Counted from the stretch's first letter, positions 1 through 6,911 are shown. The stretch: 7,664 nt of DNA from Streptococcus sp. UBA6071 (GCA_002436115.1 DIXV01000042.1:528-8191), one strand, 5' to 3'. Notes: generated from the sequence alone by a model not told the origin. Numbers and translations are program-made.

Positions 1-63
1 TGCGATGTGTTTTAATGAGACTATGGACGATGGTTTTCTGGGGCTCAAGTCGGTGAACACAGG

Positions 64-90
64 TAGAGGTCTGCTAAAAGATAGAGGTCT
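64..90. repeat. 9-bp direct repeat upstream of the first promoter
   Basis: The 9-mer TAGAGGTCT occurs at 64-72 and again at 82-90, an 18-bp period of under two helical turns. The second copy covers the place where a -35 hexamer would sit for the extended -10 at 106-114. The repeat itself is seen directly. A role as an operator for a DNA-binding regulator is inference; chance repetition in a purine-rich stretch is possible. Confidence 0.4.
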
Positions 91-105
91 CTCTCTTCTT
101 TTTTA

Positions 106-114
106 TGATATAAT
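106..114 (+). promoter_or_regulatory. Extended -10 promoter of the membrane-protein gene
   Basis: TGATATAAT at 106-114 is a perfect extended -10 (TGn plus TATAAT). No good -35 hexamer lies 16-18 bp upstream (GGTCTC at 86-91), so recognition probably relies on the TG extension or on an activator. The predicted transcription start is near base 121, leaving a leader of only about 17 nt that begins essentially at the ribosome binding site. Confidence 0.75.
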
Positions 115-122
115 GAGGGTTG

Positions 123-128
123 AAAGGA
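123..128 (+). promoter_or_regulatory. Ribosome binding site that decides the first gene's start
   Basis: AAAGGA at 123-128 lies 9 nt before ATG 138. The same frame also has a TTG at 120, but that codon precedes this site and sits at or before the predicted transcription start, so ATG 138 is the credible start. Confidence 0.7.
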
Positions 129-137
129 TGGGTTTCT

Positions 138-794
138 ATGCGAAAACCAAAAATTAATGGTAGGACTTTTCTGGTCTACTTGCTTGGGAATGTCATTTTA
201 GCGTGTGGCGTTTGTTTGAACACCAAAACATTTTTAGGGGTCTCTCCTGTTATTTCAGTAGCCTACAATGCATCGATTATCTTAGAAGTTTCCATCGGTC
301 AGGCGACCTTTGTCTATTACTGTCTTTTGATTTTATTGCAGTTTGTCTTGCTAAAGCACAAGTTTGAGAGATTTCAGTTCCTTCAAGTATTCGCTGGCTT
401 TCTGAGCAGTTTTTTTATCGAGATTTTTGATAAATTGTTAGTTGTGCCAGATGACTTAACTTGGCGCTTGTTCAGTCTGTTACTGGCGATAACGTTGACG
501 GGGATAGGGGCCTCTATAACCGTTGCTATGAAAATATTGCCTAATCCAGCTGATGCCCTTGCACACACAGTTGGCTTGGTTTCCCATAAAAGTTTTGGGT
601 TTGGGAAAAACCTCTTGGACGTGATTTGTATCCTGGTATCCATTTCCTTAGGTCTCGTTTTTAGACAAGACTTATTAGGGATCGGTATTGGGACGGTTGT
701 TGCCATGTTTTTAACTGGCAGGATTATTGCGATTTGCCATCCTTGGTCAGAGAGTGCTTATCAGCATTTGGTGGAAAAGCAGATAAGCCGATAA
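138..794 (+). CDS. YczE/YyaS/YitT-type integral membrane protein
   Basis: This encodes a 218-residue, very hydrophobic protein. About six membrane segments can be read at residues 11-29, 56-74, 80-97, 109-131, 158-176 and 180-199, with a short basic N-terminus (MRKPK) and no extra domain. The pattern LGVSPVIS near residue 33, NPADALAHTVG near 136, and GIGTVVAMFLTGRII near 183 resembles the YczE/YyaS/YitT family of Firmicute membrane proteins. Substrate and function are not established for this family, and the short connecting loops show no catalytic motif. The start is ATG 138 by its ribosome binding site; the in-frame TTG at 120 would add six residues but lies at or before the predicted transcription start. 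The gene has its own promoter and terminator, so it is probably not co-transcribed with the mevalonate genes downstream. Family assignment is fairly sure; role unknown. Confidence 0.8.
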   Translation: MRKPKINGRTFLVYLLGNVILACGVCLNTKTFLGVSPVISVAYNASIILEVSIGQATFVYYCLLILLQFVLLKHKFERFQFLQVFAGFLSSFFIEIFDKLLVVPDDLTWRLFSLLLAITLTGIGASITVAMKILPNPADALAHTVGLVSHKSFGFGKNLLDVICILVSISLGLVFRQDLLGIGIGTVVAMFLTGRIIAICHPWSESAYQHLVEKQISR

Positions 795-827
795 GGAGAG
801 CAACTCTTCTTGCTAGAGGATTAAAGG

Positions 828-859
828 GAGCACCTTGCCTGTTTTGGGAGGGTGTTTTT
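828..859 (+). terminator. Intrinsic terminator after the membrane-protein gene
   Basis: The arms CACCTTGCC (831-839) and GGGAGGGTG (846-854) pair with one G-G mismatch and one G-U, around a 6-nt loop. GAG at 828-830 can extend the stem by pairing with the T-run. Five Ts follow at 855-859. This separates the upstream unit from the mevalonate operon. Confidence 0.75.
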
Positions 860-903
860 CATTGGTTAAGCCTAAGATAAATTTTCCTCAAATACCAAAA
901 ACG

Positions 904-912
904 TGATATAAT
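904..912 (+). promoter_or_regulatory. Extended -10 promoter of the mevalonate operon
   Basis: TGATATAAT at 904-912 is identical to the element before the first gene. With a 17-bp spacer the -35 position (884-889) reads TTCCTC, a poor match. Transcription should start near base 919, giving a leader of about 26 nt. GAGGA at 934-938 is the ribosome binding site, 6 nt before ATG 945. Confidence 0.75.
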
Positions 913-944
913 AAACTGATTAGAGTTTCGAGTGAGGACATGGA

Positions 945-1916
945 ATGCGTAAGGTAGCTTTAGGGAAAGCGACTGGTAAAATTATTTTAATGGGAGAGCA
1001 TGCGGTAGTTTTTGGAGAACCCGCTTTGGCACTGCCTTTTCTTGCAGTCCAAGTAGAGTCAGTGGTCACTGAAAAGGAGGGGGACTTGTCTGTTAACTGC
1101 TCTTTTTATGATGGCTTGGTGCATGACATGCCAAAGATTTATGAGAGCCTTAAACACGCTATTCGTTTTTCTCTCTACAGGCTAGGTGTTTCTCAAAATC
1201 CTCCGATTCATGTGGAGATTACCTCAAGTATCCCTGCTGAGCGTGGTATGGGGTCAAGTGCCGCAGTGGCTGTTGCAATAGCACGATCACTTTTTAATTT
1301 CTACAGTAGCGATTTGACGTCTAAGGAACTGTGGGAGATTGTTCAATCTTCTGAAACCATAGCCCATGGTAATCCTTCAGGAGTAGATGCTATTACGACC
1401 AGTGATGCCCAGCCTGTCTTTTACATTAAAAATCAGCCTATAGAGGGGATTGCTCTGGACCTATCAGCTTATTTAGTTGTGGCAGACACTGGACAGATCG
1501 GGCATACCTTAGAGGCGGTTCAACATGTGGCAGACTATGTCCGAATGGAAAGCGAAGGATTTCCATCCTTGGGCTTTAGTCCCAAGGCACACCTTGCCCG
1601 TCTAGGAGACCTAACACGTCAAGCAAAAGAGGCTTTGCGGACAAATGCTCCCGAAGAACTCGGTCATCTCATGACAGAGGCGCATGGCTATCTCGTTGAA
1701 TTGGGTGTTTCAGATCCTCGTCTCAACCATCTGGTGGACACTGCTTGCCAAGCAGGAGCTTTGGGAGCAAAGCTAACTGGTGGCGGTCGAGGAGGTTGTA
1801 TGATTGCTTTAGCAGCAACGAAACAAGCGGCTCAAGACCTCTGTCAGATCTTAGAAGAAGCAGGGGCAAAGCAAACCTGGATGCAATGCTTGGGGAGTGA
1901 AGGAGAAAAAAGATGA
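945..1916 (+). CDS. mvk (mvaK1): Mevalonate kinase
   Basis: This is a cytoplasmic GHMP-family kinase that phosphorylates mevalonate to 5-phosphomevalonate with ATP, the first step of the lower mevalonate pathway. The 323 residues match the usual bacterial length. Visible motifs are the N-terminal substrate segment GKIILMGEHAVVFG (11-24), the phosphate-binding loop ERGMGSSAAVAVA (99-111), HGNPSGVD (141-148) with the likely catalytic Asp148, and the glycine-rich C-terminal motif KLTGGGRGGCMIAL (276-289). The start is ATG 945, with GAGGA six bases upstream; an ATG at 940 is out of frame. It is the first gene of the operon, and its TGA overlaps the next gene's ATG (ATGA), implying translational coupling. 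The pneumococcal enzyme is known to be feedback-inhibited by diphosphomevalonate; this homologue may be too, but the sequence alone does not show it. Confidence 0.96.
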   Translation: MRKVALGKATGKIILMGEHAVVFGEPALALPFLAVQVESVVTEKEGDLSVNCSFYDGLVHDMPKIYESLKHAIRFSLYRLGVSQNPPIHVEITSSIPAERGMGSSAAVAVAIARSLFNFYSSDLTSKELWEIVQSSETIAHGNPSGVDAITTSDAQPVFYIKNQPIEGIALDLSAYLVVADTGQIGHTLEAVQHVADYVRMESEGFPSLGFSPKAHLARLGDLTRQAKEALRTNAPEELGHLMTEAHGYLVELGVSDPRLNHLVDTACQAGALGAKLTGGGRGGCMIALAATKQAAQDLCQILEEAGAKQTWMQCLGSEGEKR

Positions 1917-2941
1917 CAGAGGCTATAGGTCGGGCGCGTGCCCATACAAATATTGCCCTGATAAAGTACTGGGGAAAGCGGGACAAAACACTTTTTTTGC
2001 CAATGAACAGTTCCTTATCAATGACCTTGGATGCTTTTTATACAGATACCCAAGTGACCTTTGATGAGGCATTAGCTGAAGACACCTTCTTTCTCAACGG
2101 TGTTTTACAGACAGAGGAAGAGAGACACAAAATCACGGCCTTCTTAGACCTTTTTCGAGGAGAAATCGCTGAGACAAGGAGGGCATGTGTTGTGTCTTAT
2201 AACTTTGTTCCAACTGCAGCAGGCTTGGCATCATCGGCATCGGCTTTTGCAGCCTTGGCGCTGTCAATTAATCAGGCGTTAGGGTTAAAGAAAGACACCC
2301 AAACCTTATCTACCTATGCTAGAAGGGGGTCAGGCTCTAGTACACGCTCTCTTTTTGGAGGGTTTGTTGAATGGGAAATGGGGACCTGCTCGGAAGATTC
2401 ACTGGCTGTGCCGATTGAGGATGCGACTTGGGATGTCGGGATGCTTGTTTTGGTTCTTAGCAGTGAAAAAAAAGCTGTTGCCAGTCGTGTTGGAATGGAA
2501 CATACCGTTGCAACCTCACCCTTTTACCCTGCCTGGGTAAGTTCGGCAAAAAAAGATTTGGTCGCTATTAAGCAAGCTATTGCAGCCCGTGACTTTAAAC
2601 AAATGGGAAAAATCGCCGAACACAATAGCATGAAAATGCACGCAACTACCCTGTCTTCAAATCCTCCATTTACCTATTGGACACCAGAATCCATCCGAAT
2701 GCAACAGCTGGTTCGACAAATTCGTGAGGAGACAGGGATTGAAGCCTACATGACCATGGATGCTGGGCCAAATGTCAAGGTGCTTTGCCAAGTCTCAGAT
2801 ATGGAGAGACTGGTTGAACAGTTTGCTCAGCATCTCCCTAAGGAAAAGATTATCACCAGCCTATTAGGGCCAGATGCCTATTATTTAAGCGAGAAAGACT
2901 GGCAGGCTAGTAAGGATAGATTTTATGCAAAAACAGATTAA
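1913..2941 (+). CDS. mvaD: Diphosphomevalonate decarboxylase
   Basis: This enzyme makes isopentenyl diphosphate from 5-diphosphomevalonate by ATP-dependent decarboxylation and acts after phosphomevalonate kinase, encoded just downstream. The 342 residues are of normal family length. Signature segments are AHTNIALIKYWGK (10-22, with Lys18), NSSLSMTLD (32-40), the phosphate loop PTAAGLASSASAFAAL (100-115), SGSSTRSLFGGF (140-151, carrying the conserved Arg145) and MDAGPNVKV (282-290), whose Asp283 matches the catalytic aspartate known in the family. AGGAGA at 1901-1906 is the ribosome binding site, inside the end of mvk; the ATG overlaps mvk's stop by 4 nt. The last 17 nt overlap the next gene. 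Two in-frame A-runs (2466-2473 and 2548-2554) encode Lys-Lys and are probably innocuous. Confidence 0.97.
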   Translation: MTEAIGRARAHTNIALIKYWGKRDKTLFLPMNSSLSMTLDAFYTDTQVTFDEALAEDTFFLNGVLQTEEERHKITAFLDLFRGEIAETRRACVVSYNFVPTAAGLASSASAFAALALSINQALGLKKDTQTLSTYARRGSGSSTRSLFGGFVEWEMGTCSEDSLAVPIEDATWDVGMLVLVLSSEKKAVASRVGMEHTVATSPFYPAWVSSAKKDLVAIKQAIAARDFKQMGKIAEHNSMKMHATTLSSNPPFTYWTPESIRMQQLVRQIREETGIEAYMTMDAGPNVKVLCQVSDMERLVEQFAQHLPKEKIITSLLGPDAYYLSEKDWQASKDRFYAKTD

Positions 2942-4121
2942 GGATACCCTTGTCAAGGTGCCGGGGAAACTTTTTATTGCTGGAGAATACGCTGTCGTAG
3001 ATGGTGGGCCTGCAATTATCCTTGCAGTGGATCAGTATTTGACGGTTGCCATCAGAAAGTGTGACCGTTCAGGTTCTCTGACGTCCAGTCAAAATCCTGA
3101 TTTGAACGTTTCATGGCTCCGAACAAATCAAGGTCTACACTTTACCTCCAGTCATCCCTATGCCTTGGTTCAATCTGCGATGCAGGTCACAGAAGATTAC
3201 GTTGCAGAAGTTCTGGGCTCTATTGAGGGCTGTTATGACTTGCGAATTAGTAGCGACTTGGTTGATCACGAGACGGGCTTTAAGTATGGCTTAGGTTCGA
3301 GCGGTGCGGTAACAGTCGCTGTTGTTAGGGCTCTTTTAACTCACTTTGGGATGGAACAGGAGCCGCTCTTGGTTTATAAGCTGGCTGTTATTGCTCAACA
3401 TCGGATAGGACTCAAGGGTTCTTTTGGAGACTTGGCAGCGTCTAGTTTTGGTGGCTGGCTGGCTTATAGGAGACCAGATGAGGCTTGGCTTTCAGAGCGC
3501 CTCAACACCAGCCCACTCCAGAAGGTCCTTAGAGAATCTTGGCCGGGACTGATGATTCAAGGATTGAGTTTGCCAAAGCAGTTGCATTTCTTAGCAGGAT
3601 GGACTCAGGCGGTGTCCTCTACAGATCAGTTTCTCAATCAAATGAAGTCTCAAACACAGTCCCAAGGAAAAAGCCAATACCATCAGCAGTTTCTTCTTGA
3701 AAGTCGCTCCTGTGTGGAGGGATTAATTGCAGCCTTTCAAGCAGGGGAATGTTCTGCCATTCAGGCGGGTATTCAGAAAAACCGTCACCTTCTAAAAACC
3801 TATGCAGAAGAAATGGATCTTCTTATTGAAACCCCTGCTCTTCGTCAGCTAATTGACATTGCAGAAACTCAAGGAGCTGTTGCAAAGACATCTGGTGCAG
3901 GTGGTGGGGATTGTGGCATCTGTCTGGTGGAAAAAACCAGCCACATTCCGAAGATTCAATCAGCTTGGCGAGATGCTGGGATTTATCCCTTAAATCTAAG
4001 GGAAGCGCCAGCCTTTGGCTTTGACATTCAAGAAAGGAAACCCAATGACTCAGCAAATCAATCGCAAAGATCAGCACATTGGACTAGCCAATCAGCAGTA
4101 TCACACCCCGTCCAATTCTGA
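2925..4121 (+). CDS. mvaK2: Phosphomevalonate kinase, with extended C-terminal tail
   Basis: This GHMP-family kinase converts 5-phosphomevalonate to 5-diphosphomevalonate with ATP. Motifs seen: VPGKLFIAGEYAVVDGGPAI (12-31), the phosphate loop KYGLGSSGAVTVAVVRALL (120-138), KGSFGDLAASSFGGWLAY (164-181) and KTSGAGGGDCGICL (321-334). A Ser/Gln-rich linker lies at about 240-254. At 398 residues it is longer than the roughly 335 I recall for the pneumococcal enzyme. The fold should end near residue 365; residues 374-398 are translated from the start of fni in another frame. The ATG lies inside the end of mvaD, 8 nt after AAGGA (2912-2916). Either the long overlap is natural, or a nearby stop was lost: a TGA at 4022-4024 in another frame would end the protein 20 nt before fni. 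Function is certain; the exact C-terminus less so. Confidence 0.94.
   Translation: MQKQIKDTLVKVPGKLFIAGEYAVVDGGPAIILAVDQYLTVAIRKCDRSGSLTSSQNPDLNVSWLRTNQGLHFTSSHPYALVQSAMQVTEDYVAEVLGSIEGCYDLRISSDLVDHETGFKYGLGSSGAVTVAVVRALLTHFGMEQEPLLVYKLAVIAQHRIGLKGSFGDLAASSFGGWLAYRRPDEAWLSERLNTSPLQKVLRESWPGLMIQGLSLPKQLHFLAGWTQAVSSTDQFLNQMKSQTQSQGKSQYHQQFLLESRSCVEGLIAAFQAGECSAIQAGIQKNRHLLKTYAEEMDLLIETPALRQLIDIAETQGAVAKTSGAGGGDCGICLVEKTSHIPKIQSAWRDAGIYPLNLREAPAFGFDIQERKPNDSANQSQRSAHWTSQSAVSHPVQF
4033..4038 (+). promoter_or_regulatory. Ribosome binding site that decides the fni start
   Basis: AAAGGA at 4033-4038 precedes ATG 4045 by 6 nt. A TTG at 4015 lies upstream in the same frame but would translate through this site and add ten residues not typical of the family, so ATG 4045 is chosen. 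The site lies inside mvaK2 coding sequence. Confidence 0.8.
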
Positions 4122-5130
4122 CTTGGAAGAGGTGCGTTTTGTTCATCACGCTTTTCCTGAGCGAGAGATCACTACTGTTGATAGCTCCACCCATTTGTTT
4201 GGCCTGTCTTTTTCAAGCCCTTTCTTCATCAATGCCATTACAGGCGGAAGTCCCTTAACGACGGCTATTAATCAGCGGCTAGCTATCTTGGCTAGAGAGT
4301 TAGACTTGGCGATGGCGACAGGCTCTGTTAGCCTTGCCATGAAAGATCAGGCAGCAGCAGAGACTTTTGCAATCATTCGTAAAGAAAATCCTAATGGCCT
4401 TGTTTTTGCAAATTTAGGGGCTCACCACGGTTTGGAAAATGCGAAGCGTGCAGTAGACCTTTTGCAAGCAAATGCCTTACAAATCCACGTTAATGTGCCC
4501 CAAGAAATCATCATGCCCGAAGGAGAGCGTGCTTTTACTGGTTGGCTCAAGAATATTGAAAAGATTGTAGAAGGGCTGGAAGTCCCTGTTATAGTCAAAG
4601 AAGTTGGCTTTGGGATGAGTCGAGAGACCGTAAAGCAATTGTGTGCTTTAGGTGTCGCATCTATCGATATTTCAGGTCGAGGGGGAACTAATTTTGCACG
4701 GATTGAGAATGCTCGCAGAAAAGGTGGCACTTACCACTTTTTGGAGAATTGGGGACAGACAACCGTTGAGAGTTTAGTGGAGGCAAAGGCTTGTTTAGCC
4801 TCTGAAAAAAGCCCCAAACTCATTGCTTCAGGTGGGGTTCATCACGCCTTAGATATCGTTAAATGTTTGGCGCTAGGAGCAGATCTGGTTGGTTTGTCTG
4901 GGCAGATGCTCCACTGGGTTCGGCAGCCTGAGAGTTTGGATGGAGCTATCCAAGCTGTAGGGGACATGAAAAGGCAGGTAAGAAGCCTCATGTGTCTATT
5001 AGGTGCGGAAAAAATAACCGATTTAAGACGGACAGATGTGGTTTTGCCAGCTTCTGTTCAAAATTGGGCAAGGGCAAGAGAGCTAGACATCAGCGCTTAT
5101 GCCTGTCGCTCTCAAAGAAGTCAAACATAA
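4045..5130 (+). CDS. fni: Type 2 isopentenyl-diphosphate delta-isomerase (FMN-dependent)
   Basis: This enzyme interconverts IPP and DMAPP using reduced FMN, Mg2+ and NAD(P)H, and completes the route to the two isoprenoid building blocks. The 361-residue protein has the type 2 (TIM-barrel, flavin) signatures, not those of type 1: N-terminal RKDQHI (7-12), ITGGSPLT (65-72), ATGSVSLAMKD (91-101), NLGA (123-126), HVNVPQEI (148-155) matching the HxNxxQE substrate/metal motif, VKEVGFGM (184-191), DISGRGGTNFARIE (208-221) and the C-terminal phosphate/FMN loops ASGGVHHALD (261-270) and LGADLVGLSGQML (277-289). It is the last gene of the mevalonate operon and overlaps mvaK2 by 77 nt, so ribosomes finishing mvaK2 pass over its start site. 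No clear intrinsic terminator follows. Confidence 0.96.
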   Translation: MTQQINRKDQHIGLANQQYHTPSNSDLEEVRFVHHAFPEREITTVDSSTHLFGLSFSSPFFINAITGGSPLTTAINQRLAILARELDLAMATGSVSLAMKDQAAAETFAIIRKENPNGLVFANLGAHHGLENAKRAVDLLQANALQIHVNVPQEIIMPEGERAFTGWLKNIEKIVEGLEVPVIVKEVGFGMSRETVKQLCALGVASIDISGRGGTNFARIENARRKGGTYHFLENWGQTTVESLVEAKACLASEKSPKLIASGGVHHALDIVKCLALGADLVGLSGQMLHWVRQPESLDGAIQAVGDMKRQVRSLMCLLGAEKITDLRRTDVVLPASVQNWARARELDISAYACRSQRSQT

Positions 5131-5197
5131 GAGCCAAGGGGATGATCTGCTATCTAAAACAGCAGCAGAATATCCTAATAGGAAATGGTAGGTTAAC

Positions 5198-5257
5198 TTT
5201 ATCAAAATCAAGCATGATTTCTGGGTCACTTTGCCAAAACGGTTTTTTTTTGATAAA
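5198..5257. repeat. 10-bp perfect inverted repeat over the ACT-gene promoter
   Basis: TTTATCAAAA (5198-5207) is the exact reverse complement of TTTTGATAAA (5248-5257), with 40 nt between. The right arm covers most of the extended -10 element, and the left arm lies just upstream of the -35. A smaller hairpin, AAATCA/TGATTT (5205-5210 and 5215-5220), shares bases with the left arm. The arrangement could be an operator pair or an RNA structure, but both arms are AT-rich, so chance is a real alternative. Confidence 0.35.
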
Positions 5258-5259
5258 CT
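5231..5259 (+). promoter_or_regulatory. Promoter of the ACT/UPF0210 gene pair
   Basis: The -35 TTGCCA at 5231-5236 (5 of 6 consensus), a 17-bp spacer containing nine Ts, then TGA plus TAAACT at 5251-5259 (extended -10, hexamer 5254-5259) form a good housekeeping-type promoter. The start is expected near 5266. AAGGAG at 5275-5280 lies 8 nt before ATG 5289. Unlike the other promoters here, this one has a recognisable -35. Since no strong terminator precedes it, readthrough from fni is also likely. Confidence 0.65.
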
Positions 5260-5288
5260 AAATAGAATAGCATGAAGGAGTTAGATAG

Positions 5289-5555
5289 ATGAAGGCAATT
5301 ATTACGGTAGTCGGTAAAGATAAGGCAGGCATTGTTTCAGGGGTTTCGACGAAATTAGCAGAACTAGGCTTGAACATTGATGACATCAACCAAACGATTT
5401 TGGATGAGTTTTTCACGATGATGATGGTTGTGTCAAGTGAAGAGCCGAAAGACTTCACCTTGCTCAGAAAAGACTTAGAGGCTATCGGTGACGGCCTCAA
5501 GGTTAAAATCAATATCCAAAGTGCAGCTATCTTTGATGCGATGCACAATCTATAA
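5289..5555 (+). CDS. ACT-domain protein, UPF0237 family
   Basis: This is an 88-residue protein made of a single ACT domain. The strand-loop-helix VVGKDKAGIVSGVSTKLAELG (7-27) carries the glycine (Gly14) at the ligand-binding turn, and the second beta-alpha-beta unit runs through FFTMMMVV (41-48) to LKVKINIQ (70-77). ACT domains usually bind amino acids or other small ligands, often as dimers. There is no enzyme domain, so it is a stand-alone sensor or partner subunit; it resembles the ACT half of GcvR-like regulators, but I see no evidence for that role. It starts at ATG 5289 after AAGGAG and ends 12 nt before the UPF0210 gene, whose ribosome binding site overlaps its stop codon. The same pair is adjacent in pneumococcus, as I recall (SP_0238/SP_0239). 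Family assignment is strong, function unknown. Confidence 0.92.
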   Translation: MKAIITVVGKDKAGIVSGVSTKLAELGLNIDDINQTILDEFFTMMMVVSSEEPKDFTLLRKDLEAIGDGLKVKINIQSAAIFDAMHNL

Positions 5556-5560
5556 GGAGG
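5554..5560 (+). promoter_or_regulatory. Perfect Shine-Dalgarno for a GTG start
   Basis: AAGGAGG at 5554-5560 is fully complementary to the 16S rRNA tail. It begins inside the TAA stop of the ACT gene and lies 7 nt before GTG 5568. No ATG is available at this spacing, so the GTG start is well supported. The overlap with the upstream stop suggests translational coupling. Confidence 0.85.
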
Positions 5561-5567
5561 CCAGTTC

Positions 5568-6905
5568 GTGGATATTAAACAGGTTCTTGAAACCATTGAA
5601 ATGATTGAAGAACAGAACTTCGATATTCGGACTATTACCATGGGGATTTCTCTCTTGGATTGTATTGATACCGATATTGATAGGGCTGCAGAAAAAATTT
5701 ACCAAAAAATCACAGATAAAGCTGCTCGATTGGTGGAAGTGGGAGATCAAATTGCAACGGAGTTGGGGATTCCTATCGTCAATAAGCGTGTCAGTGTTAC
5801 TCCCATCGCCTTAATTGGTGCAGCAACTGATAGCACGGATTATTTTCCCTTAGCCGATGCCATGGATCGTGCGGCTAAAACTATCGGTGTTGACTTTATT
5901 GGTGGCTTTTCGGCCTTGGTTCAAAAAGGCTACCAAAAAGGGGATGAGATCCTCATTAAGTCTATCCCTCGAGTTTTAGCAGAGACGGACAAGGTGTGTT
6001 CTTCCGTTAATATTGGGTCAACCAAGACGGGGATAAATATGACAGCGGTTCGTGATATGGGGCGTATTATTAAGGAAACAGCAAAGCTTTCGGATATGGG
6101 AGCTGCGAAATTAGTTGTTTTTGCAAATGCCGTTGAAGATAATCCTTTCATGGCGGGTGCCTTTCATGGCGTTGGTGAAGCAGATGTCGTGATTAACGTG
6201 GGTGTCTCTGGGCCAGGTGTTGTCAAACGGGCCTTGGAAAAAGTCCGAGGAGAGAGTTTTGATGTGGTGGCAGAGACTGTCAAGAAGACAGCCTTTAAAA
6301 TCACCCGTATTGGTCAGCTGGTCGGAAATCTTGCGAGTGAGCGTCTAGGTGTAAAGTTTGGAATTGTGGATCTTTCTCTAGCACCAACCCCAGCAGTCGG
6401 AGACTCCGTTGCTCGTGTCCTTGAGGAGATGGGACTCGATATGGTGGGAACTCATGGGACAACAGCTGCTCTGGCTTTACTCAATGATCAGGTTAAAAAA
6501 GGTGGCGTTATGGCCTGTAACCAAGTCGGGGGTCTTTCAGGTGCTTTCATTCCCGTATCAGAAGACGAAGGCATGATTGCGGCAGTTCAGGCTGGTTCCT
6601 TGAACCTAGAGAAATTAGAGGCTATGACAGCTATCTGTTCCGTTGGTTTGGACATGATCGCTATTCCAGAAGATACACCTTATGAGACGATTGCGGCTAT
6701 GATTGCTGATGAAGCAGCCATAGGTGTTATTAACCAAAAAACGACAGCGGTTCGTATTATTCCTAAGGGTAAGGAAGGGGATATGATTGCATTTGGTGGT
6801 CTATTAGGAACAGCTCCAGTTATGGCGGTCAATAAGAATTCCTCAGCAGACTTTATCGCACGTGGTGGACAGATTCCTGCTCCGATTCATAGCTTTAAAA
6901 ATTAA
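5568..6905 (+). CDS. UPF0210 / DUF711 family protein (PFL-like fold)
   Basis: This encodes a 445-residue soluble protein with a GTG start. Conserved family blocks are TMGISLLD (24-31), [13 protein letters not shown] (72-84), [15 protein letters not shown] (144-158), [20 protein letters not shown] (185-204), [10 protein letters not shown] (210-219), [10 protein letters not shown] (244-253), [19 protein letters not shown] (264-282), [14 protein letters not shown] (294-307), [16 protein letters not shown] (320-335) and the C-terminus HSFKN. It is often annotated as a PFL family protein because the fold resembles pyruvate formate-lyase-type barrels, but I see no glycyl-radical motif, so formate-lyase activity should not be assumed. 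Four cysteines are present (32, 144, 317, 357); Cys144 lies in a conserved block. Length is typical and the gene is intact. It is coupled to the ACT protein upstream, which may regulate it or bind its ligand. Reaction unknown. Confidence 0.92.
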   Translation: MDIKQVLETIEMIEEQNFDIRTITMGISLLDCIDTDIDRAAEKIYQKITDKAARLVEVGDQIATELGIPIVNKRVSVTPIALIGAATDSTDYFPLADAMDRAAKTIGVDFIGGFSALVQKGYQKGDEILIKSIPRVLAETDKVCSSVNIGSTKTGINMTAVRDMGRIIKETAKLSDMGAAKLVVFANAVEDNPFMAGAFHGVGEADVVINVGVSGPGVVKRALEKVRGESFDVVAETVKKTAFKITRIGQLVGNLASERLGVKFGIVDLSLAPTPAVGDSVARVLEEMGLDMVGTHGTTAALALLNDQVKKGGVMACNQVGGLSGAFIPVSEDEGMIAAVQAGSLNLEKLEAMTAICSVGLDMIAIPEDTPYETIAAMIADEAAIGVINQKTTAVRIIPKGKEGDMIAFGGLLGTAPVMAVNKNSSADFIARGGQIPAPIHSFKN

Positions 6906-6911
6906 GAAAAC

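Noticed and set aside
1..56. A short open stretch ending in TGA at 54-56, possibly the tail of an upstream gene
   Set aside because: It is under 20 codons with no recognisable motif, and another frame is also open here. Nothing distinguishes a gene end from chance.
120..137. TTG start adding six residues to the membrane protein
   Set aside because: It lies before the ribosome binding site at 123-128 and at or before the predicted transcription start, so ATG 138 is preferred.
2467..2554. Two in-frame A_AAA_AAA slippery heptamers in mvaD (2467-2473 and 2548-2554), possible programmed frameshifting
   Set aside because: Both encode ordinary Lys-Lys pairs inside an intact, full-length enzyme, and I see no stimulating stem-loop. 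Shifted products would only be truncated decarboxylase.
4015..4044. TTG start adding ten residues to the isomerase
   Set aside because: The extra residues would be translated through the AAAGGA ribosome binding site, which is well spaced for ATG 4045; the family normally begins close to the RKDQHI motif.
5146..5168. TCTGCT/AGCAGA hairpin just after fni as a terminator
   Set aside because: The stem is 6 bp with a 12-nt loop and no T-run follows.
5236..5251. Nine-T run after fni as an intrinsic terminator
   Set aside because: The bases before it (CCAAAACGG) are mirror-like, not complementary, so no GC-rich stem forms; the run fits better as a promoter spacer.
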